Below are positions 22,119 to 31,240 of a DNA stretch of 64,000 nucleotides, piece after piece (the first letter of the stretch is position 1; each line of letters opens with the position of its first letter). The stretch is from Erwinia persicina NBRC 102418. GTDB taxonomy: Bacteria; Pseudomonadota; Gammaproteobacteria; Enterobacterales; Enterobacteriaceae. Made by a program: the position numbers and the translations under genes. A model generated the notes under the pieces. The model saw only the letters and a program-made list of their open reading frames with translations. It made no database searches and was not told where the DNA came from. The stretch is taken from contig NZ_BCTN01000018.1 in assembly GCF_001571305.1 (NCBI RefSeq), forward strand, positions 48,590 to 112,589, written 5' to 3'.

Positions 22119-22184
22119 ATGGAACTGGCAATTTTTGTTACTTTTGCTGTCATCATGACGCTGGTGGCGGTAAGAATCCGTTAA
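22119..22184 (+). CDS. Candidate 21-residue membrane peptide
   Basis: A short frame, MELAIFVTFAVIMTLVAVRI plus Arg, is preceded by GAGAGGATATTCTT, a strong ribosome-binding site at normal spacing. The peptide is a single hydrophobic helix with a positive C-terminus, like known enterobacterial one-helix small proteins. I do not recognise a family. Between it and the next gene, an inverted repeat ACGGGAGC/GCTCCCGT (22208-22239) could end the transcript. Confidence 0.5.
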   Translation: MELAIFVTFAVIMTLVAVRIR

Positions 22185-22370
22185 CCCTCTGAGCGCGCTT
22201 CTGGTCGACGGGAGCGCGCAATGTCGCTTAAGCTCCCGTGCCGTCCTGCATCACGCCCCCGCGTAAAAAAATCTCCCTTTTTACACATTACGCTGCTGCC
22301 GTCGCCTTCTCGACAGCGTTCGTTGTGCTTGTTACCATCGCCTTCTTCACTGGCTATCGGACCCCCTGCC

Positions 22371-23042
22371 ATGACACCCTCAACCGACCGGGTTAATCAC
22401 ACCCTGCTTTGCGCTGGCGTCTTTCTGGTCTGGTACAGCATTACAGTCATCGTCAGCAGTATTCCCCATTTCGCGGCGTTAAAGAGTCAGGGGCTGCTGA
22501 TGCCGGTCCTCTGCCTGCTGGAGTTCGCCGCCCTGCTGCCCCTTTACCGCGCGTACTCGCAGCATTATTCAGATATCCCGCCAGGCAGACTTCGGCCGGG
22601 ACAGACGCTGCTGTTCACCGGACTGCTGCTGGCTGTGATTGCCAGCCAGTCTCTCTATCTGCGTCAGGAAGGCTGGACCGGCGAGCAACTCAGCGACAGC
22701 ACCACCGTGCTGCTGGCCTTTGCCATCGCGGTCGTGTTTCTCGCGCCGGTATTTGAAGAGATCCTGTTTCGCGGCTTTATTCTTCAGGGATTCCTGCTGT
22801 GGGCCCCCCGCCAGCGCGTGGCCTGTGCCCTACTGACCTCCCTTATCTTCGCGGCCATGCACACCCAGTATGCCCATCTGCAAACAGTGATTGCCCTGGT
22901 GGTACTCTCCCTGCTGCTGTGCGCCGCGCGCCTGGTTTCCGCCGGGCTGAAACTGCCCATATTCCTGCATATGCTTAACAATCTGCTCAGTATCAGCCCG
23001 ATTCTGTGGAGCCACTTCAGCGGTCAGGGGGTCGGGGCATGA
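22371..23042 (+). CDS. CPBP-family intramembrane metalloprotease
   Basis: The 223-residue membrane protein has the three CPBP (CAAX protease/bacteriocin-processing) motifs: EEILFRG (about residue 126), FAAMHTQY (about 162) and HMLNN (about 203). These supply the catalytic Glu and metal-binding His residues of Rce1-type proteases. Bacterial members process peptides or protect against bacteriocins; the substrate here is unknown. ATG 22371 is the best start, although its ribosome-binding site is poor and a longer start at 22221 cannot be excluded. Confidence 0.8.
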   Translation: MTPSTDRVNHTLLCAGVFLVWYSITVIVSSIPHFAALKSQGLLMPVLCLLEFAALLPLYRAYSQHYSDIPPGRLRPGQTLLFTGLLLAVIASQSLYLRQEGWTGEQLSDSTTVLLAFAIAVVFLAPVFEEILFRGFILQGFLLWAPRQRVACALLTSLIFAAMHTQYAHLQTVIALVVLSLLLCAARLVSAGLKLPIFLHMLNNLLSISPILWSHFSGQGVGA

Positions 23043-23164
23043 TTCAATTTTATAACTGTTTCATTCACCTTATAACTTTCCAGCATAACGATAGCGAATA
23101 ATCTACTATTGTTCTTAATGCTTGTTCCCTTACACTCGCGAAAAACGTCATTCCAGGAAACGTC

Positions 23165-24733
23165 ATGAAAATTGCAGTCCCTTCCGTTCTTGCACTGGCA
23201 CTGGCCGCCGCCTTTGCGGCCTCTGCCGCGACTCCGGCAGATACGCTGGTCATCGCTCAGTCTATTGATGATGCCAAAAGCTTCGACCCGGCAGACGGTT
23301 TCGAGCTGACCTCAGTTCAGGCGTTTACCAACCTCTATCAGCGCCTTGTCCAGTCCGATCCGCAAAACCCGATCGACCTGAAACCCACGCTGGCGACCCG
23401 CTGGACGCCAGGCAGCGATAACCGCAGTATGACGTTTACCCTGAAAGAAGGGGCTAAATTCGCTTCAGGGAATCCGGTGCGCCCGGAAGACGTCATCTTC
23501 TCCCTGTCGCGTGTGGTGAAGCTTAACCTCGACCCGTCGTTTATTCTCACCCAGTTAGGCTGGACTAAAGAGAACGTCGACGCCCAGTTTAAGAAAATCG
23601 ATGATAATCAAGTAGAAATCCGCTGGAGTGCCGACGTCAGCCCAACCTACGTGCTCAGTCTGCTGGCCGCCCCGGTCTCTTCAATTGTTGATGAAAAAAC
23701 CGTCATGGCGCATGAGCAAAAAGGCGATCTGGGTAACAAATGGCTGGCCCTGAATTCTGCAGGCAGCGGCCCGTATCAGATCCGCAAATACATACCGCAT
23801 GAAGTCGTCCTGTTCAGCGCCAACCCGACCTCGCCGGCCGGGGCACCTAAACTAAAAAATGTGCTGATCAAAAACGTCCCGGAGCCGGCGGCACGCCGTC
23901 TGCTGTTGGAACAGGGAGATGCCGATATCGCCCGTAATCTGGGCGCTGACCAGATGGCCTCCCTGAAGAATAAGCCGGGCGTGAAGACCCTCGCGGTGCC
24001 GATGGCCTCCCTGTACTACATTCAGTTCAACATTGATGCCAACCCGGCGTTGAAAAACCCGGCGCTGTGGGAAGCTTCCCGTTACCTGTTCGATTACAAA
24101 GGCATTGCTAACGATCTGCTGAAAGGCCAGTTCCAGGTGCATCAGTCCTTCCTGCCTGAGGGTTTCCTCGGTGCCCTCAATGACAACCCGTACAGCTATG
24201 ATCCTGAGAAAGCCAAAGCCATTCTGAAGAAAGCCGGCCTGACCAACGTCAGCTTTAAGCTGTCTGTCAGCAATCAGCCGCCCTACCTCGACATTGCTCA
24301 GGCGCTGCAGGCCAGCTTTGCTAAAGGCGGGGTAAAAGTGGAAGTACAGCCAGGTATCAGCTCCGAAGTGGCGACCCGCGTGAAAGCGCACCAGTATGAA
24401 GCGACCCTGAATGCCTGGGGGGCAGACTACTTTGATCCCAACACTAACGCCGCCGCCTTTGCCTACAATCCTGAAGATGGCAGCAAAACCCTGGCATGGC
24501 GCTCTAACTGGCATATTCCGCAACTGAGCAAACAGACGCTGGCTGCGACGGCAGAAACCGACAAAGCGAAACGCGTCGAACTGTATGAAAACATGCAGCG
24601 CGAAGTGCAGAAGAACTCCCCGTATGTCATCGGCATGCAGGCCCGTAATCTGGTGGCACTGCGCGACAACCTGAAAGGGTACGTGCAGGGGATCAACCCG
24701 GATATGGTGTACTACAGCCAGGTCACCAAGTAA
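23165..24733 (+). CDS. Peptide/nickel-type ABC transporter substrate-binding protein
   Basis: The 522-residue periplasmic protein has a signal peptide (cleavage near AASAA-TPAD) and an SBP_bac_5 (DppA/OppA family) fold. Visible family features are TLVIAQSIDDAKSFDPADGF, the LKPTLATRWTPG segment and the late KNSPYVIGMQARNLVALR. It captures peptides or similar solutes for the permeases encoded directly downstream: its TAA stop overlaps the next ATG. A second, paralogous binding protein ends the same cluster at 28296. The ligand cannot be read from sequence. Confidence 0.9.
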   Translation: MKIAVPSVLALALAAAFAASAATPADTLVIAQSIDDAKSFDPADGFELTSVQAFTNLYQRLVQSDPQNPIDLKPTLATRWTPGSDNRSMTFTLKEGAKFASGNPVRPEDVIFSLSRVVKLNLDPSFILTQLGWTKENVDAQFKKIDDNQVEIRWSADVSPTYVLSLLAAPVSSIVDEKTVMAHEQKGDLGNKWLALNSAGSGPYQIRKYIPHEVVLFSANPTSPAGAPKLKNVLIKNVPEPAARRLLLEQGDADIARNLGADQMASLKNKPGVKTLAVPMASLYYIQFNIDANPALKNPALWEASRYLFDYKGIANDLLKGQFQVHQSFLPEGFLGALNDNPYSYDPEKAKAILKKAGLTNVSFKLSVSNQPPYLDIAQALQASFAKGGVKVEVQPGISSEVATRVKAHQYEATLNAWGADYFDPNTNAAAFAYNPEDGSKTLAWRSNWHIPQLSKQTLAATAETDKAKRVELYENMQREVQKNSPYVIGMQARNLVALRDNLKGYVQGINPDMVYYSQVTK

Positions 24734-25788
24734 TGGCGGTATCCGAACACAGCGCCGGGCCTTCTGCCCGGCTTTTCTGGCGCCGCAGCGGTGGGGCCCT
24801 TAGTGCCCTGCTTTCACTGGTGGTGACACTGCTCGGACTGCTGGTTTTCACCTTTGCCCTGTCTCATCTGTCTCCGGTCGATCCGGTGCTGCAAATTGCC
24901 GGCGATCATGCCAGCGAATCCACCTATGCTCAGGTCCGGGCCAGCCTCGGGCTCGATGAGCCGGTGCCGGTGCAGTTCTGGCACTATCTCGAACATCTGG
25001 TGCGTGGCGATCTCGGGATCTCCAGCATCACTAATCAGCCCGTTGCCAGCGATCTGCTGCGCACTTTCCCGGCGACCATTGAGCTGGCCACCTGCGCGAT
25101 GATCTTCGGTGCCGTATTCGGTATTCTGCTGGCGCTGCTGGCCGCATGGAAACCGGGAAGCGTGCTGGATAACGTCGCCCGCCTGATCTCTCTGCTTGGC
25201 TACTCAGTACCGGTATTCTGGCTGGGGCTGCTGGGGCTGCTGCTGTTTTATGCCGTACTGCACTGGTCTGCCGGACCGGGGCGTCTGGATGATATCTGGA
25301 TTTACACTCTGGAACCGAAGACCGGGCTGGTGCTGATTGACAGCTGGCTGTCCGGCGACCGTGAGATGTTCCGCAATGCCATCGCACACCTGTGGCTGCC
25401 GGTCGTGGTGCTGGGGCTGCTGTCGATGGCCACCATTACCCGCCTGCTGCGCGCGGCGTTACTGGAAGAGAGCAGCAAAGAGTATGTCACTCTGGCACGC
25501 GCCAAAGGGGCCAGCCGGGGGCGTATTCTCCTGCTGCATATCTTCCCTAACGTCCGTGGAACGCTGATCACCGTGCTGGCACTCTCCTACGCCACGCTGC
25601 TGGAAGGGTCGGTGCTGACAGAAACCGTCTTCGCCTGGCCCGGCGTCGGGCGCTATATGACCACCGCGCTGTTCGCCTCCGATACCCCGGCAATCCTCGG
25701 CTCCACCCTGCTGATCGGCGGCTGCTTTATCGCCATCAATGCGCTGGCGGATGCGTTAACTTATCTGACCGACCCGAGAACCCGATGA
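24733..25788 (+). CDS. ABC transporter permease (DppB/OppB type)
   Basis: The 351-residue inner-membrane protein has about six helices and the permease signature of the binding-protein-dependent family. The EAA-type loop EYVTLARAKGASRGRILLLH (about residues 249-268) contacts the ATPase. It is translationally coupled on both sides: TAATG with the binding protein and ATGA overlap with the second permease. Together they form a heterodimeric channel. Confidence 0.9.
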   Translation: MAVSEHSAGPSARLFWRRSGGALSALLSLVVTLLGLLVFTFALSHLSPVDPVLQIAGDHASESTYAQVRASLGLDEPVPVQFWHYLEHLVRGDLGISSITNQPVASDLLRTFPATIELATCAMIFGAVFGILLALLAAWKPGSVLDNVARLISLLGYSVPVFWLGLLGLLLFYAVLHWSAGPGRLDDIWIYTLEPKTGLVLIDSWLSGDREMFRNAIAHLWLPVVVLGLLSMATITRLLRAALLEESSKEYVTLARAKGASRGRILLLHIFPNVRGTLITVLALSYATLLEGSVLTETVFAWPGVGRYMTTALFASDTPAILGSTLLIGGCFIAINALADALTYLTDPRTR

Positions 25789-26645
25789 CGCAATCTCTCT
25801 CTGATGCTGCAAGCGTCAAACCGCGCGCGCGACGTACCCGCCGCAATATTACGCTGATCGTTGGCCTGAGCCTGGTAGGGTTACTGATCTTCGCTGCCCT
25901 GTTTGCGCCACTGCTGGCCCCGTTTGACCCCAATGCCCAGGAGATGGCGGCGCGTCTGATGCCCCCCTCTGCCAGCCACTGGCTTGGCACTGATGGCTTT
26001 GGCCGCGACCTGCTCTCCCGGGTAATTTACGGCGCACGTCCGACCCTGCTGCTGGTGTCACTGATTCTGGTGCTGACCATTCCGGTCGGAATGCTGATTG
26101 GCATCAGCGCCGGTTATCTCGGCGGCTGGAGCGAACGTGTCCTGATGCGTATCACCGATATTTTCCTCTCACTGCCCAATCTGGTGATTGCCCTGGCGCT
26201 GGTGGCCATGATGGGGCCGGGCCTGATGAACGGTGCACTGGCGCTGGCGCTGACCAGCTGGCCTCCCTTTGCCCGCCAGGCACGCGCTGAAACGCTGGCG
26301 CTGCGCCGAAGCGACTATCTCGCTGCCGCACGTATGCAGGGCATCAACGGCCTTCGCCTGATGTTCGGGCACATTTTGCCCTTGTGCCTGCCCACCGCCG
26401 TGGTGCGTGCAGCGCTCAGCCTGGGTGGCATTATCCTCTCTGCGGCAGGGCTTGGCTTCCTCGGTATGGGCATTCAGCCGCCTACTGCGGAATGGGGCTC
26501 AATGGTCGCGGAAGGTAGCAAGGTCATCTTTGACCAGTGGTGGGTCGCTGCCGTTCCCGGCGGCGCTATTCTGTTCGCCAGCCTGGCGTTTAACCTGACA
26601 GGCGACGGCCTGCGTGACCGACTGGATACCCGAAATGGCAACTGA
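25785..26645 (+). CDS. ABC transporter permease (DppC/OppC type)
   Basis: The 286-residue protein has an N-terminal extension and six helices of the OppC type. The conserved motif HWLGTDGFGRDLLSRVIYGA (about residues 65-84) and the EAA loop SDYLAAARMQGINGLRLMFG (about 174-193) are clear. It pairs with the upstream DppB-type permease. Its stop overlaps the start of the ATPase gene by 11 bp. Confidence 0.9.
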   Translation: MTQSLSDAASVKPRARRTRRNITLIVGLSLVGLLIFAALFAPLLAPFDPNAQEMAARLMPPSASHWLGTDGFGRDLLSRVIYGARPTLLLVSLILVLTIPVGMLIGISAGYLGGWSERVLMRITDIFLSLPNLVIALALVAMMGPGLMNGALALALTSWPPFARQARAETLALRRSDYLAAARMQGINGLRLMFGHILPLCLPTAVVRAALSLGGIILSAAGLGFLGMGIQPPTAEWGSMVAEGSKVIFDQWWVAAVPGGAILFASLAFNLTGDGLRDRLDTRNGN

Positions 26646-27483
26646 TCCTTCTGCACAGATTGTCGCCGATGGTTTGACGATCGGCAGTGCCGACGGCACT
26701 GCGCTGGTAAAAAATATCAGCTTTACGCTGGGCCGCGAACGAGTGGCGCTGGTCGGCGAGTCCGGCTCCGGGAAATCGCTGACCGCGCGCGCACTGATGG
26801 GGCTGCTGGCGCCGTCACTGCAGATCCAGGCCAGAACGTTGAGCATCGCCGGGGAGAATGCCCTGACGCTGACCGAGCGACGCTGGAGCCAGTTGCGCGG
26901 CAGCGAGCTCGGCATGGTGATGCAGGATCCGAAATACGCCCTTAACCCGCTGCGGACGATCGGCTGGCAGGTGGCAGAGCCGCTCAGGCTGCATGGCCGC
27001 TTCTCACGGACTGAAATAAAAGAGAAGGTCTGCGATATGTTAGCGGCAGTGGGCCTGCCCCAGCCCGCAGAGCAAATGAAACGCTACCCCCACCAGCTTT
27101 CGGGCGGGATGGGCCAGCGCGTGATGCTGGCGATGGCGCTGATCGCTGAACCCCGTTTTCTGATCGCCGATGAGCCCACATCGGCACTCGATCACGCCAT
27201 GCGCGATCAGGTGCTGGCGCTGATCCGCAATCTGGTGGAACAGCGTGATATGGGCCTGCTGCTGATCAGCCACGATCTGCAACAGGTCTCCGAACACTGT
27301 GACCGCGTAATGGTGATGTACCAGGGAGAAGTGCTGGATCAATTACCGGCCGCCGATCTTCCTCACGCCACGCACCCTTACACCCGCACACTGTGGTCGT
27401 GCCGCCCGAGTAAGTTGACGCGCGGCCAGCCGCTGCCGGTACTGGATCGTGACGCGCTGGCCGGGGGACTACAGCATGATTGA
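26635..27483 (+). CDS. ABC transporter ATP-binding protein (DppD/OppD type)
   Basis: The 282-residue ATPase has Walker A GESGSGKS (residues 41-48), the signature LSGGMGQRV (about 154), Walker B FLIADEP (about 177) and the switch His in LLLISHDLQQ. The C-terminal CXXXK-type region typical of the OppD subfamily is short. ATG 26635, inside the preceding permease gene, gives the normal N-terminus. It is one of two ATPases energising the importer. Confidence 0.88.
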   Translation: MATDPSAQIVADGLTIGSADGTALVKNISFTLGRERVALVGESGSGKSLTARALMGLLAPSLQIQARTLSIAGENALTLTERRWSQLRGSELGMVMQDPKYALNPLRTIGWQVAEPLRLHGRFSRTEIKEKVCDMLAAVGLPQPAEQMKRYPHQLSGGMGQRVMLAMALIAEPRFLIADEPTSALDHAMRDQVLALIRNLVEQRDMGLLLISHDLQQVSEHCDRVMVMYQGEVLDQLPAADLPHATHPYTRTLWSCRPSKLTRGQPLPVLDRDALAGGLQHD

Positions 27484-28141
27484 TTTATCCCAACTGAGCG
27501 TGGCCCATAAGCAGGGTTACGATCTGCGCACCGTGGTGCATGATGTCACGCTGTCGGTGAAGCCGGGCGAATGTTTTGGCCTGGTCGGCCCTTCCGGCTG
27601 CGGCAAATCATCGCTGCTGTGGGTGATGGCCGGTCTTAACCCCCACTGGCAGGGCGGGATGCAGCTGGCTGGCCATCAGGCAGCGCCGGGTAAGCCCTTT
27701 ACCGGCCAGCTCAGGCGTGACGTGCAGATGGTATTTCAGGACCCCTATGCCTCACTGCATCCGCGCCATCGCCTGCGCCGGACGCTGGCAGAGCCGTTAA
27801 AGCTGATCCAGGCAGAGAATATTCACGATCGTATCGATCAGGGTTTCCGACACGTCGGGCTGGATCCGGCGCTGGCCGACCGTTACCCGCATCAGCTTTC
27901 TGGCGGCCAGCGTCAGCGCGTTGCCATTGTGCGGGCGCTGCTGCTGGAGCCGAAAATCCTGCTGCTGGATGAACCCACCTCCGCACTGGATATGTCAGTG
28001 CAGGCGGAGATCCTCAACCTGCTCAATCAGCTGAAGCAGCAGGATAATCTGACAATGGTGCTGGTCAGTCACGATCCGGACGTTATCGATCATATGTGCG
28101 ATCGCGCCGTGCAGATGGCGCAGGGGCGAATAGTCGCTTAA
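27476..28141 (+). CDS. ABC transporter ATP-binding protein (DppF/OppF type)
   Basis: The 221-residue ATPase shows Walker A GPSGCGKS (residues 38-45), signature LSGGQRQRVAIVRAL (about 143) and Walker B ILLLDEP (about 163). It lacks the longer C-terminal extension of many OppF proteins. ATG 27476 overlaps the end of the first ATPase gene by 8 bp. The two ATPases differ in sequence and probably act as a heterodimer. Confidence 0.88.
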   Translation: MIDLSQLSVAHKQGYDLRTVVHDVTLSVKPGECFGLVGPSGCGKSSLLWVMAGLNPHWQGGMQLAGHQAAPGKPFTGQLRRDVQMVFQDPYASLHPRHRLRRTLAEPLKLIQAENIHDRIDQGFRHVGLDPALADRYPHQLSGGQRQRVAIVRALLLEPKILLLDEPTSALDMSVQAEILNLLNQLKQQDNLTMVLVSHDPDVIDHMCDRAVQMAQGRIVA

Positions 28142-28295
28142 CCGCTATACCCGGCCGGGATGCATCCGGGGTGACGCTTTTTTCGGTCGCCCCTTCGGAT
28201 TGTGTCTTTAACAGCTAAGCATAGTCAGAACCGGCATTTCCGATGGCACGCTATCCGCCTATAGTCCTGATATCTTTCTCATTTCAGGACTTTTT

Positions 28296-29873
28296 ATGCG
28301 CAACATCGTTCCTCTGCTCCTCGCCAGCACGCTGGCATTCACCCCTGTTGCTCAGGCCGCAACCCCTGCTGACACACTGGTGGTGGCCATCTCGCTTGAC
28401 GGTATCATCAGCTTCGATCCGGCGGAGAGTTTTGAAACCGTCAGCACCAGTAGCCTGCGCAATGTCTACCAGACGCTGGTGTCACCGGCGATCCGTAATG
28501 AGCGCCAACTGTCACCAACGCTGGCCAGCCAGTGGCAGACAGGCAGCACAGAGCGTAGCCTGCGATTCACGCTCAAGCCGGGGCAAACGTTCGCCAGCGG
28601 CAACACGGTCACCAGCGACGATGTGATCTACTCACTCACGCGAGCGGTGAAGCTCAACAAAACGCCGGCGTTCATTCTTGGGGAGTTTGGCTGGACGCCG
28701 GAAAACATTGACGCGCAGTTCACCCGGCTCAGTGAGACGGAGTTTGAACTGCGCTGGGTATCCGACATTGGGCAGGATCTGGCGCTGCGTCTGCTCACCT
28801 CGCCCGTGGCGTCAACGGTCGACAGCAGGCTGGTCAAAAAGCACGTCAGTGAGCAGGATTATGGCAATACCTGGCTGCGAACGCATTCAGCGGGCAGCGG
28901 TGCCTTTGCTATCAGTCAATACATCCCCCAGCAGGCGCTGGTGCTGGAAAAAAATCCTCATGCCCGACCCGTCCCGCATCTGCAGCGGGTGATCCTGAAA
29001 AGCGTCACCGATGCCGGTTCGCGCCGGTTGCTTCTTGAAAAAGGGGATGCCGATGTGGCCTATGACCTGGGTGCCGATCAGTTTGCCTCGCTGAAAAACC
29101 AGAAGAACGTGCGCGTCGCCAGTTATCCTTCCAGCCTGATTTACTACATCGGTTTCAACACCCAGGACAAACAGCAACCGGCGCTGGGTAATCCGGCACT
29201 GTGGCAGGCCGCTCGCTGGCTGGTTGACTATGACAGTCTGTCCACACAACTGCTGAAAGGCCAGTACCAGACGCATCAGACCTTCCTGCCTGCCGGTTTT
29301 GACGGCGCACTGACTAACCAGCCTTTCCACTACGATGTGGCAAAGGCGAAAGCCATCCTGGCTAAGGGGGGGATTAAGCCTGGCACCCGCTTCTCTCTGA
29401 CCATTATTAATCAACCCCCCTATAGCGATGTCGCGCAGGCACTGCAGGCCAGCTTTGCCAAAGCCGATATCCAGATAGATATTCAGCCGGTGGCGGAATC
29501 AGAACTGTGGGGGAAAATGCGTGGGCGTAACTTCCAGTCCATCTTTATCTACTGGGGTGCGGACTATGTTGATGCCAACAGCAATGCCAGTACCTTCGCC
29601 TACAACGTGGCGGGTGGCCCCAAAACGCTCGCCTGGCGCGTGGGCTGGAACATCCCTGAGCTGAGTGCTAAAACGCGTGCAGCGGCGGCAGAAAGCGACG
29701 TCAAAAAGCGCACAGCGCTCTATCAGCAGCTACAAACTGAAGTGCAGCAGAATTCGCCGTATGTGGTGACATTACAGGGCCAGCAACAGGTTGGATTGGG
29801 TAACACTATTCAGGGCGACTATCAGGGGATCGGTATCAGTCTGCTCTATTTTGATCTGATCAGTAAAAAGTGA
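28296..29873 (+). CDS. Second peptide-type ABC substrate-binding protein
   Basis: The 525-residue periplasmic protein is a clear paralogue of the one at 23165. Both begin their mature parts with ATPADTLV, and both share the VKLNK/VKLNL, LAASSFAK-like and SPYVV/SPYVI segments, but the ligand-cleft regions differ. It has its own 154-bp upstream gap and a signal peptide of about 21 residues. It probably feeds the same permease with a different ligand. A strong hairpin follows it. Confidence 0.88.
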   Translation: MRNIVPLLLASTLAFTPVAQAATPADTLVVAISLDGIISFDPAESFETVSTSSLRNVYQTLVSPAIRNERQLSPTLASQWQTGSTERSLRFTLKPGQTFASGNTVTSDDVIYSLTRAVKLNKTPAFILGEFGWTPENIDAQFTRLSETEFELRWVSDIGQDLALRLLTSPVASTVDSRLVKKHVSEQDYGNTWLRTHSAGSGAFAISQYIPQQALVLEKNPHARPVPHLQRVILKSVTDAGSRRLLLEKGDADVAYDLGADQFASLKNQKNVRVASYPSSLIYYIGFNTQDKQQPALGNPALWQAARWLVDYDSLSTQLLKGQYQTHQTFLPAGFDGALTNQPFHYDVAKAKAILAKGGIKPGTRFSLTIINQPPYSDVAQALQASFAKADIQIDIQPVAESELWGKMRGRNFQSIFIYWGADYVDANSNASTFAYNVAGGPKTLAWRVGWNIPELSAKTRAAAAESDVKKRTALYQQLQTEVQQNSPYVVTLQGQQQVGLGNTIQGDYQGIGISLLYFDLISKK

Positions 29874-29882
29874 TCGCCATCG

Positions 29883-29904
29883 GCTACGGGCTGTTGCCCG
29901 TAGC
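29883..29904 (+). terminator. Hairpin after the second binding-protein gene
   Basis: GCTACGGGC (29883-29891), a TGTT tetraloop and GCCCGTAGC (29896-29904) form a perfect 9-bp stem 9 bp after the stop codon. There is no long T tract, but the position fits a terminator of the ABC operon. Confidence 0.6.
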
Positions 29905-29933
29905 TGAAACATTCAGGCATCTGAACAAGCGGC

Positions 29934-30128
29934 TCACGAGATCGCAGATTCAGAAGCGTGTTTATGCTTTTCCGCTTCAAAGTGCGTCTTAAACTGCTCA
30001 TAGATCGAAATCATATTAGCCGCATCGCCCTGTAACGGGCTTAATTTCCCCGCGCGAACCAGTTCAATGACCAGCTGTAGGGCTGCTTGCTTCGGGCTGT
30101 TGGACGGGTGTGCAATTTCGTTCGACAT
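29934..30128 (-). CDS. Small hypothetical protein
   Basis: The 64-residue product is helical and charged, with AALQLVIELVRAGKLSPLQG near residue 15 and a Lys/His-rich tail (FEAEKHKHASE). It has no signal peptide or recognised domain. Codon use and composition look like a real gene. It is convergent with the ABC operon and divergent from the candidate sRNA promoter region upstream. I do not recognise the family. Confidence 0.6.
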   Translation of the reverse strand: MSNEIAHPSNSPKQAALQLVIELVRAGKLSPLQGDAANMISIYEQFKTHFEAEKHKHASESAIS

Positions 30129-30211
30129 ATCTCATTCCGCTAATACAGTGTGACCCGCACTCTATCAAGGATAACCCGCCTGCGTCACTCTTTTTGCCAG
30201 CGATCCTGCGC

Positions 30212-30247
30212 AAACTTGTACATAAAAAAATAATGTTGTACAAGTTT
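30212..30247. promoter_or_regulatory. 11-bp perfect inverted repeat over a promoter
   Basis: AAACTTGTACA (30212-30222) and TGTACAAGTTT (30237-30247) are perfect inverted copies with a 14-bp spacer. The right arm overlaps the TTGTAC -35 hexamer of a sigma-70-like promoter, so a dimeric regulator binding here would control it. I cannot name the regulator. Confidence 0.55.
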
Positions 30248-30340
30248 ACAGATGCAGGTAAAGTGAGCCCGTAACGAATTATGCATTTGCATGGCCTCGG
30301 GAAGTGTTCGTGGGTTTCCCACTTCCCGAGGCTTATTTTT
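30236..30340 (+). ncRNA. Candidate small RNA with promoter and terminator
   Basis: TTGTAC (30236-30241), a 17-bp spacer and TAAAGT (30259-30264) form a sigma-70-type promoter. About 60-70 nt downstream lies a strong intrinsic terminator: GCCTCGGGAAGTG (30294-30306) pairs perfectly over 13 bp with CACTTCCCGAGGC (30320-30332), followed by TTATTTTT. No ORF lies between. The expected transcript runs from about 30271 to 30340 and has an unpaired AU-rich 5' part, as in Hfq-dependent sRNAs. I do not recognise a known sRNA family. An alternative is a leader whose terminator attenuates the KTSC gene downstream. Confidence 0.5.
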
Positions 30341-30470
30341 CCCCTCCGCTTTCCCTCACCTCCTTCAATGATCTTTCTGTGCTTCTGACTCGCTATCTTT
30401 GATTTCAGACAAGGCAAAATCGCGCAAATAGATTAAATTTTAATCACCACAATGCAGTATGGGAGGGGAT

Positions 30471-30674
30471 ATGAAACGCCAAATGGTCGCCTCATCAGCG
30501 ATTCACTCTGTCGGTTACGATGCCGAAAAACGAATACTGGAAGTGCAGTTACTGGGTCATGGCACCTGGACCTACCGCGATGTTCCACTGACCACCTGGC
30601 ATTTTTTTATGGCCGCGCCATCGAAAGGCTCATTCTTCTATCAGCACATCAAGCATCAGTTTTTGCAGGAGTAG
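30471..30674 (+). CDS. KTSC domain protein
   Basis: The 67-residue protein is essentially one KTSC domain (named for the lysyl-tRNA synthetase C-terminal context): IHSVGYDAEKRILEVQLLG, GTWTYRDVP and APSKGSFFYQHIK. The domain is thought to bind RNA or nucleotides, but the stand-alone proteins are uncharacterised. ATG 30471 follows GGAGGGG. Confidence 0.8.
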   Translation: MKRQMVASSAIHSVGYDAEKRILEVQLLGHGTWTYRDVPLTTWHFFMAAPSKGSFFYQHIKHQFLQE

Positions 30675-30874
30675 TCCCTGAGAAGTCAGGCGGAGACAGG
30701 CTGGTTTCCGCCTTTACTTCAGATCCAGCATAATTAAGAGTATTCTCATAGTGGTGCGCCCCCCTAAACGTCGATATTGCTTCAGCCTTATTACAGGCAA
30801 CGGCCATAATGCGCAAAGGTCAGGGTGGCCTGCACTTATTGCCTGGAACAGTTAAGGCTAATGGAGGGCACACG

Positions 30875-31123
30875 ATGTTGCAATTTCACGAAATACAAAG
30901 ACTCTCCGAGCGCTGTGGTCTGATAGTGTTGCTCGCGGGCTTCAGTCTGTTCACGCCCTTTTCAACGGCAGAGAAAATTGTGATTTCCCTCTCGCAGGAG
31001 CAGGACGGCGGCGATGCTGGTCGAGCCTGTATCTATGTCCACCAGGGTAGCGCTGAGTTTCGTATCGTTAAACCCGACGAAACCTGTGCGGCAGAAATCA
31101 CCGTTACTCAGCAGCGTAGTTAA
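30875..31123 (+). CDS. Hypothetical secreted or membrane protein
   Basis: The 82-residue product has a hydrophobic segment at about residues 14-31 (CGLIVLLAGFSLFTPFSTA) that could be a signal peptide, then a short beta-rich domain with two cysteines (ACIYVH and TCAAEI), likely a disulfide in the periplasm. ATG 30875 follows ATGGAGGG. I recognise no family. Confidence 0.5.
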   Translation: MLQFHEIQRLSERCGLIVLLAGFSLFTPFSTAEKIVISLSQEQDGGDAGRACIYVHQGSAEFRIVKPDETCAAEITVTQQRS

Positions 31124-31240
31124 CCAGGCGGGAATTTTTACAGTAAAAGATCGGACTTCAACGCGGATATGATACCTTTAGTACAAGTGAACACCTGCAG
31201 ATGCCATGCAGTGTAGCCCTCTGGCAAAGGAATCCGTTGT

